Shown: positions 22,101 to 27,515 of the stretch, in pieces
Layout of the letters: each line of letters begins with the position of its first letter
Position numbering within the stretch: position 1 is the stretch's first letter
Virus record (IMG/VR): IMGVR_UViG_3300046171_000267
Coordinates: 1-64,000 of that record
DNA: 64,000 nt
Origin: a virus
Direction: 5' to 3' (one strand)
Notes under the pieces: generated by a model
The model's database searches: none
What the model saw: the letters and a program-made list of their open reading frames with translations, nothing else
Told to the model about the DNA's origin: nothing
Program-made: the position numbers and the translations under genes

Positions 22101-23540
22101 AATTACGCAAAGCATCTTCATCGACGGGTACAAAATGCAGCCAAAGTATTGGATGTAATGAACATCGATCCGTTTGATACAAACATTGAGCTTACCGCTG
22201 AGCAGATGGGCTTTGCCGATACTACTCTAGATCAGTGGATTTTTGGAAAGAAACAGGGCGTAGAGTGGCTTAACACAAGGCTACTCAGTGAAGGACAATC
22301 CCTCACAAAGCTTGCTCAAGATTACAGAAGGAGAAAGCTGGATAACGAAAAGGCTAACATACTTACTGATGAAGGTGTTAAGATGGCGGTTAACCTTGTT
22401 ATGTCTGATGTGGTCTATGAGGGACTTTCAGGTAAGCCAAGGCAGACTTCTTCTGGGGTGGCAATGGCAGCGTCGCCTCTGTTAAACTGGTCACTCTCTG
22501 CCTTGTCGCACGGACAGGAAGCGATGACAGATCAGCGTGGGCAGATTGCGATGAAGCAGGCTTTTCGGTATCTACTAGTTTACGGGGGAGGCTTTGCACT
22601 TCCAATGGGAATCCTTATTACGCTGATGACAGATTGGTTTGATGAAGAGATTCTCGGCACACCTTCTTCATTGAGGAAGGTTCCACCAATCGCAGCCACT
22701 CCAGTAATAGGTACATTTGCTGCAATGGCTGACCCTAGGTTTGACTGGAATAACTACATTGAAAGAACCACTAGGGTCTCTGGTATGTTCGGGCTTGGTC
22801 AAGAGATACTTGGTGCGACACTTGGAACTGATGACACAAGATACAGGAGGGATATCACCAACCGTATCATGTTGGTTAATATGCTTGATAATGTCCGTAA
22901 GACTTCATCCACATTAGTTAAAACGGGTGAGCTGGATTATCAGAACATTATTCGCCCTGTGATGTATACAATGGGAATGGGTGGTGCTTTGCAGTTAAGC
23001 CAGTTGGCAACAAGTGCTGTCCCCGCTCTTGCAGACCCTGTGTATGTTGGTGACGATCCAGTGAATATAAATCCTTTTGCTGAAGAACAGCAGGTCAAGA
23101 AGATGATTGGTCTTAAGAACCTCCTTGTATCCCATGCTCAAGCAATTGATGTGGAACTAAAGCCCGTTGTGGGCGAATATTCACCAACGAATATAAGCCT
23201 TCAAATTAAAAAGATGCAGAGATCTGCCTACTCGAATGACACTGAAGGTTTCCTGAGTGCCTACAGGGCTGCTTTACTGGCATCCACCAAGCCTGACCCT
23301 CATGCCGATGTCGTTGCTAAGTTTAAACAGAAGACCCTGCACACTGCTGTGACTAAGCTGTCTATGTCAGATCAGGATATGGAAGCAGTTCTTTCAATAA
23401 TGGATGAGGATGATCGTAAAGCGATACGGGACGCTCAGCAGGCACATGAGTATTACCTTAACTTAATTGGTGGTACGCCAGCGAAGTCCCGTAAAACTAC
23501 AACCCAATTTTCTGAAAGCCTTAGGCTTATGTCGTTGTGA
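13143..23540 (+). CDS. Giant polyvalent-type internal virion (ejection) protein
   Basis: An uninterrupted 3465-aa reading frame, one base after the preceding stop. Near residues 160-420 are glycine-rich hydrophobic stretches (VIGAGVGGVAAQAA, GAMGVMGGTVLGGG) that could insert in membranes. Around residues 540-660 a segment starting RIIHQTSESLIEKIKSEGL resembles the N-terminus of ADP-ribosyltransferase-like domains. Around residues 1640-1780 is a zincin-like region: T-E1714-E1715-L-S-H1718-A, where the usual HExxH has Glu in place of the first His, followed by an NEQEMWAH segment. Coiled coil is likely near residue 2000. A hydrophobic segment near residues 3139-3166 (YLLVYGGGFALPMGILITLM) could cross a membrane. 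Such multi-domain proteins are known in phages and mobile elements as large polyvalent proteins. The ejection role is inferred; the size recalls N4 virion RNA polymerase but no polymerase motifs were found. Confidence 0.65.
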   Translation: MEYSSRSLNKFKENLRQLGDPDVDTTDTYLVRRLTREIEERGYTIDEIGDPEFASHAREVANLKPRAYKGAIDEFGRGISSGLEGMKGTAKAGIGLAAGALGFDEVEDDLMSSARLNFEKAIKEGPRSERDITKVNPFAEGGSWSSLGRWAAGMAGEVAPQALELVGSMVIGAGVGGVAAQAAKQGIKKKIKDEIKEGVDLDERLRKEMRKKFSSGAKWGAGVSTAGSSITQNSGEVYADLYNSSNGFTEPEYIMEDGERVKNPNYVDAKDARMMSILAGGVSGALESAIPLTLIGRLSQKIGMGEARTQVGKMINSMPAGVVFAGTAGVEGATEAGQELVNWAAAKIARGEDLDLTQQDINQLINAGAMGVMGGTVLGGGVELTRKALSSEDSAPDIDISDIPEQEDEGVIEPTYESDLSTGDYVIRPATGEVGRVMENLGGGKLKVVNADGEVILTEGGSEEQDATRWNLDPDLKLDLEKDDLAKLPTVSLKRIEQFATGDYAKRVEEVLKERGEEIARTELVEEEVKTFLTLPSIPKGFVRIIHQTSESLIEKIKSEGLQWKFNLGNTAHVISSMDQLDSYVDDQGNLKDFTGGGSTMNVAVMDIPQDVYDRAARPKRYANPDGTFEVEGTIDPKYFVAKVSGKNVLASETKEPVKIKENLVVRKEGKEEVLEGKYEIKEDDDDISYEFTPQPDLTDSRKLAIKEAIEEKLKAVAEKKKKSFKGIHTWIDSLTDKQMVKEHEARKGSAKIELAKRLKSKGYIVNDELIPSRKDFADVETNREKYYQLLDEIENEDIPTSGKAYNNLKKNDKLRGFLNKHHSKHFDSDGNLLPNKIDRELSRDELKEEQEKRRLANEQWLKTNKAEGVFKYERGNWLVTKVFSEGTVAIQKIKDGKPVASETKVIGVRNLGERNPDYKVNKIGEVFIDSTSNIRRYIFGNRAGKYDTLDNEGVVIAQTTRDEKPTPSQVKRDREELDIDLEAEQQAEEEKRLKAIRKIVGKDVKIGPIVNNRFNVDTKIGGLTIRRSYKWEPVSETLQGSRPQPVIAAGWTGPIPYFQTSEEVQKDFPSLNPEGFYIRGFRDTDGSIRLFEDRQTKPIYTESKKSKTYTNKIPLINPEGGFSWKTVYNQWTGEKKSVASPSSSSEPILDNYSEDFGDAIIKYQPAKGETIKDAIGDKFDTQTKDNRGGRTLGVVFQDKESGEVFVRTAQAVKDGIKVDGLISQKAYNPRAQKSRARIVDSEFDEKYSVIGYFEKASRKSKADTWITGAKKRFNFEDQASFKAAKNKISKLPEDHPFTRYKDGDTDEEIVDENGDYNPLLSAYNSDFHNDVRVADILAAFGLTDEARDAGTGGARFAALVKYLEETKNIPVRDNRKVSLTREEQQAVISYENDLVQESESDKSESDSEDSEDSQDSVGEGLGDILRDSGLNPDELDLDILNQVRIDKKFEEDEGIPKVFLSVLVRTQTKIEGLVGAIQRLEPTDLLKDFINYTQKVRPENLDWNVDNFIQNLASEFTTDNPNLSNLTKLLEFNLQYEQLSQAERTADLDSSIEGEMGYTNEEVIGSNDLSDSRVDEDSKRMPPKPKPLIERFPQEQREGVLQRNAQTIVGFLQGSEQNTDIRATHMLERALGLATGKVKDALRRLQGHPLLDDIQVVFHDQQSYMGIMPDGSRKDTHVFGFFSGDRIHMGDIFTSPRDSDADPLEKLLFVLTEELSHAVLYRSIEAARAARDGKQVPKGKLSRDELKKVGENSKRIYDHLVKQAGGNFVAGLQNEQEMWAHVLFDRDFRNWVRKQESPSFLRNIIRWFRDTINRVFTGISEPRLLDVMDEQLQLFMKDSFRQREEEQTVLTSEDFFGEDPFDDPYDEQNQLPNFEEKASIVSSTYETVLAGINRFESAFAKAISKISPEMQDKDHVKNAIKEHTKIPKNIKIKGQKDVAVMPRDLKQVVSEKMSFVETRKVVGDQPVQTNIDRRIGDFGQPALRDQARVYAHNILSGYLQKAHDAKDDLTKTIEENQKIIEDNKEKLSKLTSKTTIFNQVQVKSELARRAGTMLKGRNMNATYQRLLAINPEADLPTADYKIDEDKLFDTLVGLTELNYDVETKDFSYLVNNLDITASDIGFNGSDEFAKAIVARLVGSDGYKDSKVAFSLRVRASRDALLTAQEDEWKKVKQAAVGDYTSVDADGVFAEEIKTIKEIRKESDKATQTIDKAKDNTKIADVQIETYEEELSSLNEQLGMHKPVELYEGVAIKTLALSQDGEIIEEEDVFQVVSPESAEGKKLLRKAGETLKIIRSDKFKDKYGSTPSALRYYKEMAQKLSEAFTPDIMNHAHLGFKLSALQSFQRVFAKAGRFGVEMSKVLNGFTRDNKEYQKRFYAQGLRTARAHRRLGKELGGMEMSKYLTTFYKKTIGWFESRPEIQNYEDGARKLWNQLKDEKFMGLNYSSPNGYKAFLKMLIEVDMSRKMVRGVANQWGLSIEDEGLVTKDMVTGNLNSIYRREIEKGALTVARSADMDVVEQAMDFGEKGAQIGVFRTMLESLEDKGEEADAETSAIAVLSKSGISANVENFFLNPVLTSLDARTTGLFVPQGEDKKVLVPPEVVKDAWESSEGANAGARLANMIRIINPSGDFEATAKVVLKHLAAKASAVEKLYDATAQANSDKNLLKIQYGKSVDNSLHNRELSMVLPSDFFQYNSYSEIEMPMELNKMAHAKHLGRNGEVLEAAKELLQKDYADVRAKYDNLMRSLGMKTVGNDGFTDGTILKILKGVSRSKIKKVMSMDDFKDLEVKVNSYVEAIRAWKKFNEFMSGQESWMRDTTTGMDFLKFVAFGNVNNIRSALMNLGSIPDINRKLGLSGDVVFRTTLGSAFGTVQEILGGYLERWGADFRLGNFQPFAMNDYQRVISEIFNDPLADDAEGVTGMMGYKGELNKSQRAMRSIRAWIEKNKGGRGKKANRKFTALSTRSFLPFLGSPFGTLSQAITRSLANNYAKHLHRRVQNAAKVLDVMNIDPFDTNIELTAEQMGFADTTLDQWIFGKKQGVEWLNTRLLSEGQSLTKLAQDYRRRKLDNEKANILTDEGVKMAVNLVMSDVVYEGLSGKPRQTSSGVAMAASPLLNWSLSALSHGQEAMTDQRGQIAMKQAFRYLLVYGGGFALPMGILITLMTDWFDEEILGTPSSLRKVPPIAATPVIGTFAAMADPRFDWNNYIERTTRVSGMFGLGQEILGATLGTDDTRYRRDITNRIMLVNMLDNVRKTSSTLVKTGELDYQNIIRPVMYTMGMGGALQLSQLATSAVPALADPVYVGDDPVNINPFAEEQQVKKMIGLKNLLVSHAQAIDVELKPVVGEYSPTNISLQIKKMQRSAYSNDTEGFLSAYRAALLASTKPDPHADVVAKFKQKTLHTAVTKLSMSDQDMEAVLSIMDEDDRKAIRDAQQAHEYYLNLIGGTPAKSRKTTTQFSESLRLMSL

Positions 23541-23941
23541 ACAACAAACAAGCAGGTACGCTGTATGAGTCCATGTTTAAGACAGAAGCCCTCAAGAGGG
23601 GAATAGCGGTATCAGCTCCAGAAGGAGACTACCTGCCCTATGATGTGATTGTAGATAACGGCAAAAGGCTTCAGAGGATACAGGTCAAAGGAACAGGTAG
23701 TAAGCAATCAAGTGGCTATAAGGTAACGATTGGAAAAGGTAATTCACTTTCTCAAAAGAAAGCCAGAGACAAGGATTCGTTTGATGTGCTTGCCGTTGTG
23801 GTTGTAGCAAATGGTGAGCACTTTTGGTATCTTATACCTGAATCTGCAATAGGAAGTAATATAACTTTAAAGGTATTCCTTAACCCCGATAGCCGAGGGA
23901 AGTATGAGAAGTATAAGCACGGCTGGGATTTAATTTGCTAG
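23537..23941 (+). CDS. PD-(D/E)XK nuclease-like protein (resolvase-like)
   Basis: A 134-aa protein starting at a GTG that overlaps the previous stop (GTGA), so probably translationally coupled. The fold signature is visible: E11 in the first helix, D36 in YDVIVD and Q49-x-K51 in IQVKGTG, the acidic residue plus (E/Q)xK pattern of archaeal-type Holliday junction resolvases and related PD-(D/E)XK endonucleases. Length fits that family. It may cleave branched DNA during replication or packaging, or be a group I-intron-type nuclease relative; the first is preferred because it is a single compact domain. A second resolvase candidate (RusA-like) lies at 50.2 kb. Confidence 0.65.
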   Translation: MNNKQAGTLYESMFKTEALKRGIAVSAPEGDYLPYDVIVDNGKRLQRIQVKGTGSKQSSGYKVTIGKGNSLSQKKARDKDSFDVLAVVVVANGEHFWYLIPESAIGSNITLKVFLNPDSRGKYEKYKHGWDLIC

Positions 23942-23943
23942 TT

Positions 23944-23960
23944 GTAACCTAACAAATTAG
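23944..23960 (+). promoter_or_regulatory. Motif copy before the small basic gene cluster
   Basis: GTAACCTAACAAATTAG, two substitutions from the consensus, ends nine bases before the ATG at 23970 and begins two bases after the stop of the nuclease gene. No good -35 hexamer is seen 17 bases upstream of the AAATT part. Confidence 0.55.
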
Positions 23961-23969
23961 ATTATTAGA

Positions 23970-24206
23970 ATGAGAGCTAAAAGAGTATACAAGAAAGGAG
24001 CGAAGAACTCTGAGTATGATGCATACCACGGTAAGCCTGCCCAACGGAAACGCAGGTCTAGCCGAAATAAAGCTCGCAGAAAAGCAAAGTGTAAGAAGGG
24101 ACAGGAAGCTCACCATAAAGATAAGAATCCTAACAATAATAAAAGGAGTAATATCAAGTGCATTACGAAGAAGAAGAACCGCAGGATGCAGCCAAAGAGG
24201 AAGTAA
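23970..24206 (+). CDS. Small basic HNH-like protein
   Basis: A 78-aa protein, about 40 percent Lys plus Arg. The C-terminal half has EAHHKDKNPNNNKRSNIKC: H48, H49 and D51, the Asn run and N61, then N70, which is the beta-beta-alpha metal pattern of small HNH proteins widespread in marine phages. The N-terminal part (GAKNSEYDAYHGKPAQRKRRSSRNKARRK) is a basic DNA-binding arm. Catalytic activity is uncertain because it is so short. It opens the small-gene operon directly after a motif copy. Confidence 0.6.
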   Translation: MRAKRVYKKGAKNSEYDAYHGKPAQRKRRSSRNKARRKAKCKKGQEAHHKDKNPNNNKRSNIKCITKKKNRRMQPKRK

Positions 24207-24406
24207 AGCCGATGCCATATCATGAGCAGGTTGACTCCTTCACAATTGAGCTAGACAACCTGATCGTAAGGTACAGGAACGAATTTGATCTGACTTTAGA
24301 GACTATGATTGGGTGCTTGGAGGTAGCGAAGAACACTTTATCGAACCCCATGATGATTGATCTGGGGGCAGAAATGTTAGAGGAGGACGAAAATGAACAA
24401 GAGTAA
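24158..24406 (+). CDS. Small acidic conserved phage protein
   Basis: An 82-aa acidic protein from the GTG at 24158, which overlaps the HNH-like gene by 49 bases; the ATG at 24212 with AGAGGAAG upstream gives a 64-aa alternative. The core SFTIELDNLIVRYRNEFDLTLETMIGCLEVAK is amphipathic helix and resembles small hypothetical proteins of marine phages. No function is recognised. Being the only acidic member among the basic neighbours, it could bind one of them, but this is speculation. Confidence 0.55.
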   Translation: MHYEEEEPQDAAKEEVKPMPYHEQVDSFTIELDNLIVRYRNEFDLTLETMIGCLEVAKNTLSNPMMIDLGAEMLEEDENEQE

Positions 24407-24509
24407 AGCTATGTGTTGCTGTCAGAAGGCAGCTCATAAAACCCAAATGAAACTGAACCCACATCTTAAGAATGGCAAAAGGAAGAAAAAGTCCCAAAAA
24501 AAGCGCTAA
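24393..24509 (+). CDS. Lysine-rich microprotein, 38 aa
   Basis: ATG at 24393 has an ideal AGGAGG at 24381-24386. The peptide has a CCC triplet at residues 8-10, an AAHKTQ segment with a His, and a Lys-rich tail ending KRKKKSQKKR. It overlaps both neighbours in the operon. The strong ribosome site argues it is really translated. Function unknown; DNA or RNA binding is inferred only from charge. Confidence 0.5.
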   Translation: MNKSKAMCCCQKAAHKTQMKLNPHLKNGKRKKKSQKKR

Positions 24510-24651
24510 GAAAGGTGCTAAAAAAGATGCCTGTTATAGCAAGGTAAAGTCTCGCTATAAGAAATGGCCTAGTGCATATGCGTCAGGAGCCTTAGTGAAA
24601 TGTCGAAAAGTCGGTGCTAAAAACTGGGGGAACAAGTCCAAGAAGAAATGA
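24472..24651 (+). CDS. Lysine-rich DUF5872-like small protein
   Basis: A 59-aa basic protein starting MAKGRKSPKK, with the conserved-looking core CYSKVKSRYKKWPSAYASGA and then LVKCRKVGAKNWGN. This core recurs in small proteins of marine phages and large eukaryotic viruses, a resemblance recalled rather than searched. Two Cys (residues 21 and 44) could bind metal. It overlaps the next gene by ATGA. Role unknown; the abundance of such proteins in virus genomes suggests nucleic-acid or virion association. Confidence 0.6.
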   Translation: MAKGRKSPKKSAKKGAKKDACYSKVKSRYKKWPSAYASGALVKCRKVGAKNWGNKSKKK

Positions 24652-25199
24652 AGGATAAAATGCAAGATGTGAGAGTGCAGGGTGATGTAGGAGATGGCAT
24701 CCCTTACATACCTCGGACTCCAAGGAGACTTATTGATTATACTAGCTGGGATTCCACCTCGACAAGACCGATGAATTCTCCGTATGAGAGTGCTGGGAAT
24801 GATAAACTAGACGATCTCTTAACCTTAAGTAGAAAGCAAGCTGATGGTGATCCACTCTGGGAAAATATACTAGAGTTTGGGGATATGACGGGAGTTGCCT
24901 CTTGGGATGATTTGTGGAGAGCCTACAGTGAATTCAAGAGGGGTGATGGGACTAAGCTTAACATTCTGCTTGAGGGTGTAGGGGCATTACCGATAGTGGG
25001 GAAGATCAAGAAGATCATGGCGCTTAATATGATGCCAAATGTTTCTCCCGTAAAAAAGAATTTAGCTAAAGCAGCTAATGCATACGGCTCTATGAAAGTT
25101 CCTTTGGATGTTATAAATAAAGGAGACGCAGTGCAGGATGCTTGGGAGGATAATATAAAGCCATCATTAACCCCACAGAAATTATTGTATGAGCAGTGA
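24648..25199 (+). CDS. Hypothetical protein, 183 aa
   Basis: Starts at an ATGA overlap with the preceding small basic gene; a second in-frame ATG at 24660 gives a protein four residues shorter. The N-terminal part has IPYIPRTPRRLIDYTSWDS, the middle is helical (DDLLTLSRKQADGDPLWENILEFGDMTGVASWDDLWRAYSEF) and a weakly hydrophobic GVGALPIVGKIKKIMALNMM stretch lies near residue 110. No known family recognised. It overlaps the next gene by 11 bases, so it belongs to the small-gene operon. Confidence 0.6.
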   Translation: MKDKMQDVRVQGDVGDGIPYIPRTPRRLIDYTSWDSTSTRPMNSPYESAGNDKLDDLLTLSRKQADGDPLWENILEFGDMTGVASWDDLWRAYSEFKRGDGTKLNILLEGVGALPIVGKIKKIMALNMMPNVSPVKKNLAKAANAYGSMKVPLDVINKGDAVQDAWEDNIKPSLTPQKLLYEQ

Positions 25200-25410
25200 G
25201 GGCTTGAAGAAATGGTTCTCCCGTAATGGGGGGAAAGGCTGGATTGACTGCAAGACAGGTAAGCCCTGTGGAAGAAAGTCAGCCAAGAAGGGTAAGAGTA
25301 AAAGACCATACCCTGCGTGTAGACCCACTAAGGCACAATGCAATTCAGCGAAGAATAAGAAAAAAGGCCCAGCTAGAATCTCATGGAAGCAAAAATCCAA
25401 GAAGAAATAA
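25189..25410 (+). CDS. Lysine- and cysteine-rich small viral protein
   Basis: A 73-aa protein with GLKKWFSRNGGKGWIDCKTG then KPCGRK, and PYPACRPTKAQC; four Cys in two CxnC pairs suggest a small zinc-binding fold. The sequence closely resembles short proteins of cyanophages and phycodnaviruses (recalled, not searched). More than a third of the residues are Lys or Arg. It overlaps both neighbours in the + strand operon. Function unknown. Confidence 0.6.
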   Translation: MSSEGLKKWFSRNGGKGWIDCKTGKPCGRKSAKKGKSKRPYPACRPTKAQCNSAKNKKKGPARISWKQKSKKK

Positions 25411-25874
25411 GACAGTGGTCTAGAGAGGTTCTTGAAGTGCCAAGCAAAGAATTTAACGGTTTAGCTGCTTGTCCTTTTGCTAGGAAAGCTTGGGCAAAGG
25501 GTAAGGTAAGATTTAATATGATCCACAACCTTAACGAATGCGGTGAAATTAAAAGAAACTGCCCCGATGATGACTCGGTTGATGTTGTTGCATGGGTTGG
25601 ATACCAAGAAGTTCCAGTTGATAAATTTGATAACTGGATCGACGAACAGAATGATAATCATAATGGGGTATGGACTATTGGGTTCCATCCCGACCACCCT
25701 GTGGATGAGAGTCTTGAGGAATTTGAAGGCAACGGAGCACCAGACTACGGCTTGATATTGATACAATCACTCAAGCATTTATCAAAATCCTCTGAATCAA
25801 TTTTCAAGAAAGGTTATTACAATAACTACTCCCAACAAGATAAAGAACATATAAAAGAAAGGAACCTACGATGA
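25383..25874 (+). CDS. Conserved phage hypothetical with CPFARKAW motif
   Basis: A 163-aa protein with FNGLAACPFARKAWAKGKV near residues 24-42 and WTIGFHPDHPVDE near residue 95. The CPFA motif recalls DUF1415-like and marine-phage hypothetical proteins, but assignment is tentative. No membrane segment. It overlaps the previous gene by 28 bases and the next by four (ATGA), consistent with one operon. Confidence 0.6.
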   Translation: MEAKIQEEIRQWSREVLEVPSKEFNGLAACPFARKAWAKGKVRFNMIHNLNECGEIKRNCPDDDSVDVVAWVGYQEVPVDKFDNWIDEQNDNHNGVWTIGFHPDHPVDESLEEFEGNGAPDYGLILIQSLKHLSKSSESIFKKGYYNNYSQQDKEHIKERNLR

Positions 25875-25969
25875 GAGGTAGAAAAGGAATGAAGAAGAAA
25901 CCTATGGCTAAGAAGCAAAAAACCTTACCTAAGTTTCTCCAGTCTAAGATAAAAAAGAAAAAAAAGTAA
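25871..25969 (+). CDS. Lysine-rich microprotein, 32 aa
   Basis: Begins MRGRKGMKKKPMAKK and ends KSKIKKKKK-like, with about 15 Lys in 32 residues. AAAGAAAGGAACC precedes the ATG, which overlaps the previous stop (ATGA). The start of the next gene is three bases after its stop. The tight packing argues for real translation, but the low complexity means it could also be spurious. Confidence 0.4.
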   Translation: MRGRKGMKKKPMAKKQKTLPKFLQSKIKKKKK

Positions 25970-25972
25970 GTC

Positions 25973-26272
25973 ATGCCTGCAAAGAAGTCCCCAAAGTCTA
26001 AAATGAAGTGTGGTCAGGTTAAGAGATCAACCCGACCAAACAAGAAGGTGATGAAACTCTATTGTAAGAACGGCAAGAAAAAGCTCGTTCATGCAGGAGC
26101 AAAGGGATATGGCAATAACTACTCTGGTAAAGCTCGGAAGTCATTCAAAGCAAGACACAAGTGTTCAACTGCGAAATCAGGAACAGCGAGACACTTGGCT
26201 TGTACTGAGCTTTGGGGTGGTAAAGGTAAAAGAAAAACCTCTTGCCCGAAGGGAAGGAAGTGCAAGAAGTAA
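25973..26272 (+). CDS. Basic DUF5754-like small protein
   Basis: A 99-aa basic protein. It has KKLVHAGAKGYGNNYSGKAR near residues 36-55 and KARHKCSTAKSGTARHLACTELW near residues 59-81, a pattern like the small DUF5754-type virus proteins (recalled family). Seven Cys plus several His could form zinc sites. It is the last + strand gene before a convergent - strand recombinase and ends one base from it. Function unknown. Confidence 0.6.
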   Translation: MPAKKSPKSKMKCGQVKRSTRPNKKVMKLYCKNGKKKLVHAGAKGYGNNYSGKARKSFKARHKCSTAKSGTARHLACTELWGGKGKRKTSCPKGRKCKK

Positions 26273-27310
26273 CTAGTGGGCGTACCCCTTAGTTGTCTCC
26301 TTGCTACTGTGACCTACAATCTTACCGATATCTTCAAGCATTACACCTGCTCGGCTAAGTCTTGTAATAAAGCTATGCCTTAAGCAGTGGAATGTCTTGT
26401 CGTATACTCCTGCCCGTTGGCAAATTCTGCCAAAGTAAACACTCATTCTTGACCTCTTGGAAGTGTCTTCGTGGATAGCTCTCTGCTCAGGGAAGCAAAA
26501 GGTTTCATCAACAACTTCTATTTCGGAAAGTACCCTGCGAAGCTTATCTCCTCCGCATAGCTCATGGTCAATTGGAATGACTACTCTTTTGTCCTTCTTC
26601 TCTGTCCACACGGTGATTGTATTGTTCGTTAATGAATCCCACTCTAGGCAACATATATCACCAAGCCTTAGTCCTGTCCAGTAGGAGAGGGCAGTAGCTT
26701 GCCTGTAGAAATAAGGTGCTGCATTAAGGACATCGAAATATTCCCTGTAAGTAAATGGCTCTCTCTGTGAGGCTTCTTTTTGTCTATGGCTCAGCAGGCT
26801 TTTGTCTATTGATACAAGTGCCATTGGGTTGCTTGAGGTAAATCCCTTTGCCATAGCATACTTGAATAGACCATTCATGGCTGTCTGCCTGAGCTTCCTG
26901 TTTGCTAGAGTCGTTTGATCTTTGCGATTGAGAAACTCGAACAGGTCTTCCTCTTTTATTCTGGTAATTGGTTTGCCTGTAGCCTTGTAGTCTTCCCCAA
27001 ATTGTTTGAAGACTGCAATGTAAGTGGTGATGGTATTCCCTGATCGGCTTAGCTTCTTGAGATGGTTGGTGTACAGCTCGAATACCTCATCATATTTAGT
27101 AAGACTGCCATGTGTAAGTTTACTGTAAATTTCCTGAGAGAGAACACCAAGCTGGGCAGCAGTCTCCAGCTTTTCAATACCGAGCTCTTTGACCATTTCC
27201 TGTGCTCGCTTGAGGGTTTTAACCTTAAGGTTGGTGCTTCTGATTGAACCATCCTGTGCGTTATAGCGTACGCTGTAGGTTCCTGACTTATCGTTTTTAA
27301 CTATCTTCAT
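26273..27310 (-). CDS. Tyrosine recombinase (integrase family), first copy
   Basis: A 345-aa site-specific recombinase. The catalytic set is complete: R215 in TGLRLGD, K238 or K239 in the EKKDKR hairpin, H308-x-x-R311 in HCLRHSF, H334 in GHSS and the nucleophile Y343 in GYAH. An N-terminal arm-binding domain (residues 1-65) and a SAM-like core-binding domain (about 75-170) precede it. It ends two residues after the catalytic Tyr, shorter than lambda-type C-termini. No tRNA fragment or arm-type repeats were found beside it, unlike the second integrase at 53.5 kb, so it may resolve genomes, act at another site, or be a recent acquisition. Confidence 0.85.
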   Translation of the reverse strand: MKIVKNDKSGTYSVRYNAQDGSIRSTNLKVKTLKRAQEMVKELGIEKLETAAQLGVLSQEIYSKLTHGSLTKYDEVFELYTNHLKKLSRSGNTITTYIAVFKQFGEDYKATGKPITRIKEEDLFEFLNRKDQTTLANRKLRQTAMNGLFKYAMAKGFTSSNPMALVSIDKSLLSHRQKEASQREPFTYREYFDVLNAAPYFYRQATALSYWTGLRLGDICCLEWDSLTNNTITVWTEKKDKRVVIPIDHELCGGDKLRRVLSEIEVVDETFCFPEQRAIHEDTSKRSRMSVYFGRICQRAGVYDKTFHCLRHSFITRLSRAGVMLEDIGKIVGHSSKETTKGYAH

Positions 27311-27314
27311 GTAA

Positions 27315-27494
27315 CTAAAGTTTCAATGGCTCACGATCACGAGGATCAATATAGTGCATACCTTTAGGATTCTTTTTTCTATTGTTTTGCAATATAGCCA
27401 AAGTCATCAGCATGAACTTTTCATTCTTTCCACATATCACAATTGGCAATCTTTTTTGCCCATCCGCACACCACTCAAGTTTCTTCATTCCCAT
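27315..27494 (-). CDS. Small basic hypothetical protein, 59 aa
   Basis: Runs from an ATG at 27494 to a TAG at 27315, four bases before the recombinase start, so likely co-transcribed with it. The protein is mildly basic (LEWCADGQKRLPIVICGK and NNRKKNPKGMHYIDPRDREP). Its ATG lies four bases downstream of a motif copy and has no Shine-Dalgarno sequence. Too short to assign; an excisionase-like partner of the recombinase is possible but no HTH is evident. Confidence 0.5.
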   Translation of the reverse strand: MGMKKLEWCADGQKRLPIVICGKNEKFMLMTLAILQNNRKKNPKGMHYIDPRDREPLKL

Positions 27495-27498
27495 TGAT

Positions 27499-27515
27499 CT
27501 ACATTATTAGGTTAC
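27499..27515 (-). promoter_or_regulatory. Motif copy before the 59-aa gene and recombinase
   Basis: On the minus strand reads GTAACCTAATAATGTAG. Its TAA (27514-27512) is also the stop codon of the helicase gene, so the site spans the gene junction. It points toward 27494, the same relative orientation as the other copies. Confidence 0.55.

Noticed and set aside
13143-23540. N4-like virion RNA polymerase
   Set aside because: The size matches, but no TxxGR, D-x-x-(C/S)-x-G, RxxxKxxxMxxxYG or HDS polymerase motifs were found on reading the translation.
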